A stretch of DNA of 8,647 nt. It comes from Methylovirgula sp. Its GTDB lineage: Bacteria; Pseudomonadota; Alphaproteobacteria; Rhizobiales; Beijerinckiaceae. The stretch is from positions 1 through 8,647 of the forward strand of contig JASHVQ010000139.1 of assembly GCA_030044485.1 (NCBI GenBank), read 5' to 3'. Shown here one piece after another: positions 1-4,853 of the stretch; within the stretch, counting starts at the first letter, position 1, and each line of letters opens with the position of its first letter. Under the pieces are notes generated by a model that searched no databases, was not told where the DNA came from, and was given only the letters and a program-made list of their open reading frames with translations. The translations under genes and the position numbers were made by a program.

Positions 1-176
1 CATACGTCCAGTGTCATTGGGGCTCCATTCGCCCAGTTCTAACAGGCAATTCTACCGAACATTGGGGTCCATTTTGATAGTTATCCACAGGGTGTGGGTG
101 AGCTATCCGGCGAATGAGAGAGGGGATAGTCACGCCAATCTTGCTGGCGATCTAACGGGAGACGGGGCATACTTTC
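1..176. mobile_element. Possible IS-end remnant with direct repeats, no gene
   Basis: I find no believable gene in this stretch. It contains two near-identical motifs in the same orientation: CATTGGGGCTCCATT at 15-29 and CATTGGGGTCCATT at 60-73, 45 bp apart and differing by one inserted base. Short GGGGTCC-type direct repeats remind me of the multiple terminal repeats of IS21-family elements, but that is from memory. An exact DnaA-box consensus (TTATCCACA, 81-89) follows, inside a 7-bp hairpin (83-89 with 93-99, GGG loop, one G-T pair). No transposase segment is visible, so the element, if real, would have its body left of position 1. The spacing repeat is seen directly; the IS identity is inference. 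Confidence 0.3.
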
Positions 177-203
177 ATGCGAGGCCGCATGGGGAAGCGG
201 GGC

Positions 204-521
204 ATGAAAGGGCTTTTCGTGACGCTCCCACTGGCGCTCGTCCTAGCAGGCTGCTTCAGCGACCAAAAACAACAGCTCGCTCAATGTGAACTGGATGCCC
301 AGCTAGCCCATCAAAAATTGAGCGAGCCGGAAAACCTGCAATACGAGTACATATCTATGTGCATGGCGGCGCATGGATATGAGGATAATATCCGCAACAA
401 AAAATGCGGACATCTGCCAAACATATTTGAGGATTTCTGGCGCAATCCATACTGCTACGCGCCGACCACCATTTTTGGCAAATGGGTATTCAGGCTGGAA
501 ACCTCAGAAGAGGACGAATAG
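204..521 (+). CDS. Small cysteine-rich lipoprotein, function unknown
   Basis: This is a 105-residue secreted lipoprotein. From the ATG at 204 the N-terminus is MKGLFVTLPLALVLAGC: a charged residue, a hydrophobic core and a lipobox (LAGC) with the lipidated Cys at residue 17, then Ser19-Asp20. It should be cut by signal peptidase II and anchored in the membrane facing the periplasm; the Asp is at +3, not +2. In-frame ATGs at 177 and 189 give longer signal peptides. I prefer 204 because the signal then has typical length and GGGGAAG (191-197) sits 6 nt upstream. The mature part is hydrophilic with four further cysteines (28, 53, 68, 84), enough for two disulfides, a CMAAHGY segment at 53-59 and a Trp/Tyr-rich tail (FWRNPYCY). 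AT content is higher than in the genes downstream, which suggests transfer or relaxed selection. I do not recognise a named family. Confidence 0.72.
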   Translation: MKGLFVTLPLALVLAGCFSDQKQQLAQCELDAQLAHQKLSEPENLQYEYISMCMAAHGYEDNIRNKKCGHLPNIFEDFWRNPYCYAPTTIFGKWVFRLETSEEDE

Positions 522-532
522 CAGCAAGGTGA

Positions 533-697
533 GCTTGCTACCTAATGCCGCGCTATTATTGGTTCAAGCTCCAGGAAAGCGGCGTCTACGACCTGTCGCG
601 AGACTGGTCGTTGCAGGGCGGCTTCTTCGAGACGATCGTCGGAATGAACGCCGGCCGCGAGCCCGGCCCCATGGTCGGTCTTTGGTATCGATTCTAA
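533..697 (+). pseudogene. C-terminal remnant of an outer-membrane beta-barrel protein
   Basis: After an in-frame TGA at 530-532 the frame runs 54 codons to TAA at 695-697; the only ATG is at 545. The peptide reads like two or three amphipathic beta strands with alternating aromatic residues (RYYWFKLQESGVY, LQGGFFETIVGMNAGREPGP) and ends MVGLWYRF. A terminal Phe with aromatic residues before it is the classic C-terminal signature of outer-membrane barrels recognised by the BamA machinery. There is no signal peptide and no N-terminal part, and the sequence just upstream belongs to the lipoprotein gene. I read it as the 3' end of a barrel gene cut by rearrangement. A hairpin at 707-721 just after the stop fits the original gene's 3' end. 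A genuine 50-residue peptide from 545 is the alternative, but it has no Shine-Dalgarno sequence. Confidence 0.45.
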
Positions 698-706
698 GCG
701 CGGTTC

Positions 707-721
707 GCGGCGCGGCGCCGC
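707..721 (+). terminator. Short GC hairpin after the barrel remnant
   Basis: GCGGCG (707-712) and CGCCGC (716-721) form a perfect 6-bp stem with a CGG loop, starting 10 bp after the stop of the barrel remnant. No T-run follows, so it is at best a weak terminator. In such GC-rich DNA short stems also arise by chance. Confidence 0.25.
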
Positions 722-732
722 TCAACACCAAA

Positions 733-761
733 GCACACCGGCCTTTCCAAAGCCGGTGTGC
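733..761 (-). terminator. Hairpin terminator between convergent genes
   Basis: GCACACCGGC (733-742) pairs perfectly with GCCGGTGTGC (752-761) around a 9-nt loop, giving a 10-bp stem. It lies 25 bp beyond the stop of the DUF1097 gene, which runs towards it on the minus strand. On that strand the stem is followed by TTTGGTGTT, a short T-rich tract. It probably ends the DUF1097 transcript and may also stop reading from the left, though on the plus strand no T-run follows. Confidence 0.6.
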
Positions 762-786
762 CCGCAGAGCTTGGATTTGAACCTGA

Positions 787-1296
787 TTACGCCTTGGCCT
801 TTATCGCATTGGCCACCTGGCCCATCAGATAGCCGAGCACGCCGCCGCATACCCCGGAGATAGCGACGAGGATGAGCGGGTTGGCGATGCTTGCCGAGGT
901 CAGGTCGTCCATATTGCCCTTGGCAAGCGTGTAGCCCGCGACCATTGCGAAGCCGTAGACATTGGCTGGAACGACCGAGAGCACGTCGATCTGGGCGACG
1001 ATGACGAGGAAGAAGACCAGCACGCCAATGACGATGGCCGGCCAAACCGCGCCCAGGCTCGGAACGGCAACTTTGTTGATGATCATCAGCGTGATCCAGC
1101 CGATAATGGCACCATAGACGATGCCGACGATTGTCCTGACCAGGGCTTTCTGGTCCCCCCCGGCGGCGAAGAAGCAGCCAGCGCCAATAAAGCCGACCCA
1201 GACAAGGAGGTCTCCATTCAACGGGCCAAGGCAGATCCACGACCAGATGGCGCCGAGAACGGCGACACTCACAGACAGTGCTAGCAGTTGCGACAT
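787..1296 (-). CDS. DUF1097 family inner-membrane protein
   Basis: This 169-residue, very hydrophobic protein fits the DUF1097 family (E. coli YcdZ-like), whose function is unknown. I see about six membrane segments, roughly at residues 3-22, 30-46, 52-74, 84-103, 110-126 and 138-160, with a short Lys-rich cytoplasmic-looking tail (IKAKA). The segment DVLSVVPANVYGFAM (104-118), with Pro and aromatic residues inside a membrane helix, and the small-residue stretch VGFIGAGCFFAAGG (34-47) are the most family-like parts. Start choice: an ATG at 1296 is preceded on the minus strand by GGGGAGAG (1303-1310) about 6 nt away, a good ribosome-binding site. It is transcribed alone, away from mobA, with a hairpin just after its stop. 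The family call is from recognition of the sequence pattern; substrate or role cannot be read from the sequence. Confidence 0.85.
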   Translation of the reverse strand: MSQLLALSVSVAVLGAIWSWICLGPLNGDLLVWVGFIGAGCFFAAGGDQKALVRTIVGIVYGAIIGWITLMIINKVAVPSLGAVWPAIVIGVLVFFLVIVAQIDVLSVVPANVYGFAMVAGYTLAKGNMDDLTSASIANPLILVAISGVCGGVLGYLMGQVANAIKAKA

Positions 1297-1538
1297 AGAC
1301 GTCTCTCCCCGTTCAAATGATCTTCATTCTTAGGGTCAGGCCTTCGCCTTCGCTTCCGCCGGAAGCGAGCCCCTTGGGAAAGCTAGCACAAAGCCTTGGA
1401 CGCGGCCATGGCAGGCTGCGACAATGCACCGCGTTTTGCGGCGAGCGTGGCACGAATCGCACTGATTCAGAAATCGTTTTAGATGTCATCACTTGCTGCG
1501 GCGCTTCCAAGCCGCGCCGCGGGCCATGAGAAAATAAA
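1297..1538. promoter_or_regulatory. Divergent control region of the DUF1097 gene and mobA
   Basis: These 242 bp separate two divergent genes and must hold both promoters, but I see no clear -35/-10 pair. It contains an 8-bp perfect hairpin with a GCC loop (TCGCTTCC at 1350-1357 with GGAAGCGA at 1361-1368), not followed by T-runs on either strand. It also contains two GANTC sites 10 bp apart (1454-1458 and 1464-1468), the target of the CcrM cell-cycle methylase of alphaproteobacteria. The second lies in a small palindrome GATT-CAGA-AATC (1464-1475). The 1476-1485 stretch is locally T-rich. No reading frame here looks like protein. Confidence 0.4.
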
Positions 1539-2219
1539 GTGCCGACAAAGACCAAAAACCCGCAGCGTCCAGCTTTAGCCGGCGGCGGCGCGCGCATCGG
1601 CGTGCTGCTGGCCGGCGGACGTGCGACGCGCATGGGCGGCGGCGACAAGGCGCTGAGGACCCTCGGCGGCATGCCGTTACTGGCGCGCGCCATCGCGATC
1701 TTGCGGCCGCAGTGCGACGCTCTCCTCATTAGCGCCAATGGGCCGGCCGAGCGATTGGCGAAATTCGGATTGCCGGTGGTGGCCGACGACGTCAAAGGCT
1801 TCGCCGGGCCGCTCGCCGGGATCCTCGCGGCGCTCGACTTCATCGCCGCGCGCCATCCGCTAGCCGACTTCGCCCTCAGCGCGGCAACGGACGTGCCTTT
1901 TCTTCCGGCGAACCTTGCAGAGCGCCTTCACGCGGCGCGCAGCGCCGCCGGCGCCGACATCGCCTGCGCCCGTTCGGGCGGTGCGACGCATCCCGTGGTC
2001 GCGCTCTGGCCGGTCGCGCTGAGGACGGCGCTTCGCCAGGCGCTGGTCGATGAGAATGTGCACAAGGTCGATCGCTTCATGGCGCGATTCGATGTGGCCT
2101 ATGCGGATTGGCCCATTGGACCGTTCGATCCGTTCTTCAACATCAATGGCCCCGAAGATCTCGCTGCGGCCGAACAAATTCTGACGACATACGGCGATCC
2201 GCCCGTCATGGCGCCCTGA
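1539..2219 (+). CDS. mobA: Molybdenum cofactor guanylyltransferase MobA
   Basis: MobA transfers GMP from GTP to molybdopterin-Mo in the cytoplasm, making the MGD cofactor that DMSO-reductase-family enzymes such as formate dehydrogenase and nitrate reductase need. The nucleotidyltransferase signature is clear: LAGG at residues 24-27 and RMGGGDK at 31-37 (consensus LAGGxSxRMGGxDK), with Lys37 expected to bind GTP. SANG (65-68), ADD (82-84), GPLAGIL (90-96) and the metal-site ATDVPFLP (Asp118) follow in the usual order, and FNINGPEDLAAAE closes the fold. It has 226 residues against about 195-210 usually; the excess is a hydrophilic N-terminal extension of about 18 residues (PTKTKNPQRPALAGGGA). 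The start is GTG at 1539, with only a weak GAG at 1528-1530 upstream; no in-frame ATG exists before the signature. The 3' end overlaps convergent tusA by 14 bp. Confidence 0.95.
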   Translation: MPTKTKNPQRPALAGGGARIGVLLAGGRATRMGGGDKALRTLGGMPLLARAIAILRPQCDALLISANGPAERLAKFGLPVVADDVKGFAGPLAGILAALDFIAARHPLADFALSAATDVPFLPANLAERLHAARSAAGADIACARSGGATHPVVALWPVALRTALRQALVDENVHKVDRFMARFDVAYADWPIGPFDPFFNINGPEDLAAAEQILTTYGDPPVMAP

Positions 2220-2436
2220 TGCGAAAAAGATAGACGCCGGCAGTCTCGCGTTTTTCTTCAAGAGAAGCGCCCAGCTCGCGGACAAGATGGACGATATCGA
2301 TCGGCGCAAGCGGATCGGTACATTCGACGATCAGAACGCCGCCAGCCGGCATGCGCCGCAGCGCCTTGCGCGTGCGCAAAGCCGGCAACGGACATTTGAG
2401 CCCTTTGAGGTCGAGGCGGGTCGTGGCGTCCGACAT
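2206..2436 (-). CDS. tusA: TusA/SirA-family sulfurtransferase
   Basis: This 76-residue cytoplasmic protein has the TusA (SirA/YeeD) fold signature. LKGLKCPLP at residues 10-18 contains the catalytic Cys15 of the CPxP motif, followed by a helix (ALRTRKALRRM), a Gly-turn strand (GGVLIVECTDP), a second helix and a final strand (GVYLFRI). Family members carry persulfide sulfur from a cysteine desulfurase. In E. coli TusA serves tRNA 2-thiouridine synthesis and also affects molybdenum cofactor formation, which makes its place between mobA and mobB meaningful. I use ATG 2436; a TTG at 2445 would add three residues. Neither has a Shine-Dalgarno sequence, but a TATAAT ends 8 nt before the ATG, so the mRNA may be leaderless. 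Its stop lies inside the last codons of mobA on the other strand. No second cysteine characteristic of longer fusions is present. Confidence 0.9.
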   Translation of the reverse strand: MSDATTRLDLKGLKCPLPALRTRKALRRMPAGGVLIVECTDPLAPIDIVHLVRELGASLEEKRETAGVYLFRIRAP

Positions 2437-2441
2437 GGGCG

Positions 2442-2454
2442 CCAATTATATTGG
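2442..2454 (-). promoter_or_regulatory. tusA -10 box inside a CCAAT-TAT-ATTGG palindrome
   Basis: The minus strand reads TATAAT (2450-2445), an exact -10 consensus, then 8 nt, then the tusA ATG at 2436. Transcription would therefore begin at or within a base or two of the start codon. No good -35 hexamer lies 16-18 bp upstream. The box is embedded in a perfect inverted repeat, CCAAT (2442-2446) and ATTGG (2450-2454) around TAT. This AT-rich 13-mer stands out from GC-rich surroundings, in the 48-bp gap between divergent tusA and mobB. A protein bound here could block tusA transcription and also affect mobB. The sequence elements are seen directly; promoter activity and an operator role are inferred. 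Confidence 0.45.
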
Positions 2455-2484
2455 TCGCGCGCAAGAAGCCATGCCGAGAAAATC

Positions 2485-2982
2485 ATGCGGGTGATCGGTC
2501 TTTCTGGGTGGAGCGGCGCCGGCAAGACGACCCTGATCGTCAAGCTGATCCCGGCGCTCGTCGCGCGCGGTTTTTCCGTCTCGACGCTCAAGCACGCGCA
2601 TCATGCCTTCGACATCGACAAGCCCGGCAAGGATTCCTATCAGCACCGCGAAGCCGGCGCGACCGAGGTTCTGGTTGCTTCCGCCAACCGCTGGGCCTTG
2701 ATGCACGAACTGCGCGGCGCGCCGGAGCCCCGGCTCGAGGATTTGCTGGCGCATCTCGCCGCGGTCGACTTCGTCCTCGTCGAAGGCTTCAAGGCCGCGG
2801 CATTTCCGAAACTCGAAATTTACCGCGCCGCGAACGGAAAATCCTTCCTCTTTCCGGAAGATAAAGACGTCAAGGCCATCGTCACCGATGCCGATCCGGC
2901 GGGACTGCCGCCCGGTCTGCCGCGCGCGCATCTCGACGACACGCAAGCCGTCGTCGAACTCATTTTAAAGTTTGCGGCTTGA
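2485..2982 (+). CDS. mobB: Molybdopterin-guanine dinucleotide biosynthesis GTPase MobB
   Basis: MobB is a GTP-binding partner of MobA that helps, but is not essential for, cofactor guanylylation. The 165-residue length is typical. A Walker A motif is at residues 8-16 (GWSGAGKTT), then the family's KHAHHAFDIDKPGKDSYQ block, REAGAT, and the conserved VDFVLVEGFK strand-turn that precedes PKLEIYR. The C-terminal part (VKAIVTDAD...LDDTQAVVELI) matches the usual end of the protein. The open frame extends upstream to 2287, but those codons lie opposite tusA and the ATG at 2485 begins exactly at the family's MRVIGLSGWSGAGKTT start, so I use 2485; GAGAA at 2476-2480 is a weak ribosome-binding site. 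mobA and mobB face the same way but are split by tusA on the other strand, so mobB probably needs its own promoter or read-through from mobA. Confidence 0.93.
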   Translation: MRVIGLSGWSGAGKTTLIVKLIPALVARGFSVSTLKHAHHAFDIDKPGKDSYQHREAGATEVLVASANRWALMHELRGAPEPRLEDLLAHLAAVDFVLVEGFKAAAFPKLEIYRAANGKSFLFPEDKDVKAIVTDADPAGLPPGLPRAHLDDTQAVVELILKFAA

Positions 2983-3009
2983 AATTTGCGGCGCGGCTCA
3001 AATAGCAAG

Positions 3010-3035
3010 CGGGGCGACGCCTTGGCATCGCCCCG
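3010..3035. terminator. Bidirectional hairpin between mobB and the transporter gene
   Basis: CGGGGCGA (3010-3017) pairs with TCGCCCCG (3028-3035), an 8-bp perfect stem. The 10-nt loop can itself pair GCC with GGC after a C-A mismatch. It lies 28 bp after the mobB stop and 25 bp after the stop of the convergent transporter gene, the expected place for a shared terminator. Neither side has a strong T-run; the minus-strand side reads CTTGCTATTTG. Confidence 0.6.
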
Positions 3036-3059
3036 CGCCGATTATCGCTGCATGTCGGC

Positions 3060-4694
3060 CTACAACAGAGCCGCCGCCTTCGACAAGGCGATGTAAAGCC
3101 CGATCAGGAAGGGGATGCCGACGGCGAGCCAGGCGAGCGTGCCGGTCAAGCCGAAGCCGCCGCGCGCCGCGGTCGCGGCGTCGGATGCCGCGCGCGCTTC
3201 GTGCTGCAGGGCCTTCTCCTGGGCGAGTTCTTCGTCGCTCATCGTATGTTTGTCATCGACCGGCCGCACCAGCAAATTGCAGATGAGCCCGATGAACAAT
3301 ATCCCCGCCATGATATAGAGGGTGCGATCGTAGACGAGATTCTTGGGCACGCCGGCATGTAGCTGCGAGGCACGCAGGCTCGCAATCAGCATGGGCCCGA
3401 TGACACCCGCCACCGACCATGCCGTGATCAACCGGCCATGGATCGCGCCCACCATCTGCGTGCCGAAAATATCGGCGAGATACGCAGGCACGGTGGCGAA
3501 GCCGCCGCCGTACATGGTGAGGATGATGCAGACCGAGGCGACGAACAGCGCCGGCAGGCCCAGATGGCCCCACGTCGGAAGCAGGCAGTAGAGGATCATG
3601 CCGAGGATGAAGAATACAAAATAGGTCTGCTTGCGCCCGAGGTAATCGGAGAGCGAAGCCCAGAAAATGCGCCCGAGGCTGTTGAAGAGGCTGATCAAGC
3701 CGACCAGGCCGCCCGCCGCCGCCACGAGAGCCAGCTTCTGCGTGTCGCTGAGCACCGTGCCAGCCGCAAGGCCCAAGAGCTTCGGACCGAACACTTCCTG
3801 CAGCATCGGGCTCGCCATGGCGATCACCGCTATGCCGGCCGTGACGTTGGTGCAGAGCACGCCCCAGATCAGCCAGAACTGAGGGGTCTTGAGAGCCTCG
3901 TCGAGGTGGACGTGCTTGGCCGTGATCATCGCCTTGCCGGCGGTCGCCGATGGGGTCCAGCCGACCGGATTCCAGCCCGATGGCGTCACACGGAACCCGA
4001 AAGCGCCGGCCGACATGAACAGGAAATAGATCGCGCCCATGATGATCAGCGCCGCCGCCACGCCGGGAATCTTGTCATGCGTAAAATGCGCCATCAGCCA
4101 GACGGCGAGCGGGGCGCCGATCATCGCGCCGCCGCCATAGCCCATGATGGCAAAGCCGGTCGCCATGCCGCGCCGGTCGGGGAACCATTTGATGAGCGTC
4201 GAGACCGGCGTGATATAGCCAAGCCCCTGGCCGACGCCGCAAACGAAAGCGATAAGCAGCACGAGCCAAAGCTGGTGGATCGAGACGGCAAGCCCGAGCA
4301 GCACCAGCCCCCCGCCCCAGCAAAGCGCCGAGACGAAGCCCGCCTTGCGCGGCCCGGCGCGTTCGAGCCAGCCGCCCCAGATCGCCGCCGAAATACCCAG
4401 CATGGCAATGAAGATCTCGAAAATATGGGTGACGCTCGCAACCGACCAATTGCAGCTTGTCGTCGTCAGTTCGTCGAAGAAAGTCTGATGCGCGCAAACC
4501 GTCGGATCGGCGTTGGCGATAAGCTTGGTCATCGGCAGCCAGAAGACCGAAAAGCCGTAGGACATGCCGATGCAGAGATGGATGGCCAACGCCGCCGGGG
4601 GGACCAGCCAGCGGTTGAAGCGCGGCCCTGCCGTGGTGCGCTCCCGTTCGAGGACGCCGGCGGCGGGCATGGTTGTGCCTAAAGTGCTCATCAT
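3060..4694 (-). CDS. OFA-family MFS transporter (oxalate/formate antiporter-like)
   Basis: This is a 544-residue inner-membrane carrier of the oxalate:formate antiporter family. Twelve membrane segments can be traced: about 29-55, 90-108, 120-138, 141-160, 180-200, 211-233, 274-296, 322-345, 357-375, 381-403, 415-440 and 459-477. MFS loop motifs are GGWLERAGPRK (107-117) and SDYLGRK (349-355). The first periplasmic loop is long and holds Cys67 and Cys81. After a charged linker (about 480-510) comes a further hydrophobic segment (517-540), unusual for the fold. Arg342 (NSLGR) corresponds, as I align it by eye, to the substrate-binding Arg of OxlT in helix 8. The helix-11 position that is Lys in OxlT (TAK) is Trp426 here (TAW), so oxalate should not be assumed. 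The start has a very strong Shine-Dalgarno sequence (GAGGGAGGA) directly before tandem ATGs at 4694 and 4691; the second has better spacing. Confidence 0.9.
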   Translation of the reverse strand: MMSTLGTTMPAAGVLERERTTAGPRFNRWLVPPAALAIHLCIGMSYGFSVFWLPMTKLIANADPTVCAHQTFFDELTTTSCNWSVASVTHIFEIFIAMLGISAAIWGGWLERAGPRKAGFVSALCWGGGLVLLGLAVSIHQLWLVLLIAFVCGVGQGLGYITPVSTLIKWFPDRRGMATGFAIMGYGGGAMIGAPLAVWLMAHFTHDKIPGVAAALIIMGAIYFLFMSAGAFGFRVTPSGWNPVGWTPSATAGKAMITAKHVHLDEALKTPQFWLIWGVLCTNVTAGIAVIAMASPMLQEVFGPKLLGLAAGTVLSDTQKLALVAAAGGLVGLISLFNSLGRIFWASLSDYLGRKQTYFVFFILGMILYCLLPTWGHLGLPALFVASVCIILTMYGGGFATVPAYLADIFGTQMVGAIHGRLITAWSVAGVIGPMLIASLRASQLHAGVPKNLVYDRTLYIMAGILFIGLICNLLVRPVDDKHTMSDEELAQEKALQHEARAASDAATAARGGFGLTGTLAWLAVGIPFLIGLYIALSKAAALL

Positions 4695-4853
4695 TCCTCC
4701 CTCAATTACGTTTTTATGACAGCCCCGCTTTTCGGGGCCGCACCGCTCGAGCCGTCATCCTTCAGACGACGGTCGGTTAACGTCAAGACTGCATATTTGC
4801 GGCGCGGTGAGCAAGGCCCTATTGCGCCCGCTGCTCGGCTTTTAAGCAGGCAC
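4695..4853 (-). promoter_or_regulatory. Upstream region of the transporter gene
   Basis: These 159 bp lie between the KAP stop and the transporter start, both on the minus strand. A TTGACG at 4786-4781 on the minus strand could be a -35 box, but no good -10 sits 16-18 bp downstream (AAGGAT is the nearest, 3 of 6 matches). A hairpin (4722-4738) follows, then a T/A-rich run and the strong ribosome-binding site. No protein-like frame is present. Confidence 0.3.
4722..4738 (-). terminator. GCCCCG/CGGGGC hairpin before the transporter gene
   Basis: GCCCCG (4722-4727) and CGGGGC (4733-4738) form a perfect 6-bp stem with a 5-nt loop, 28 bp upstream of the transporter start codon. On the minus strand it is followed by TGTCATAAAAACG rather than Ts. 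It may end the KAP transcript, or it may sit in the transporter mRNA leader and influence expression; sequence alone does not decide. Confidence 0.35.

Noticed and set aside
81..89. Exact DnaA box as a replication origin
   Set aside because: It is a single box with no cluster, no AT-rich unwinding region and no dnaA, repABC or parAB nearby.
11..289. 92-codon GTG-start frame on the plus strand
   Set aside because: It overlaps the lipoprotein signal peptide in another frame, has no ribosome-binding site and covers the repeat region.
373..780. 135-codon frame overlapping the lipoprotein and the barrel remnant
   Set aside because: The peptide is Arg-rich without motifs. The lipoprotein frame and the MVGLWYRF frame explain the region better.
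772..782. GGTTCAAATCC on the minus strand, resembling a tRNA T-loop
   Set aside because: The flanks do not form a T-stem and no acceptor, D or anticodon arm is present.
1448..1463. TGGCACG resembling a sigma-54 -24 element
   Set aside because: The next GC dinucleotide is 8 bp from the GG instead of the required 10, and no TTGC follows.
1313..1843. 176-codon open frame on the minus strand
   Set aside because: It runs from the intergenic region into the antisense of mobA, with no ribosome-binding site and no protein-like composition.
3438..4682. 414-codon open frame on the plus strand
   Set aside because: It is opposite the OFA transporter. The composition (Arg, Asp, His, Glu repeats) is typical of the antisense of a hydrophobic membrane protein gene.
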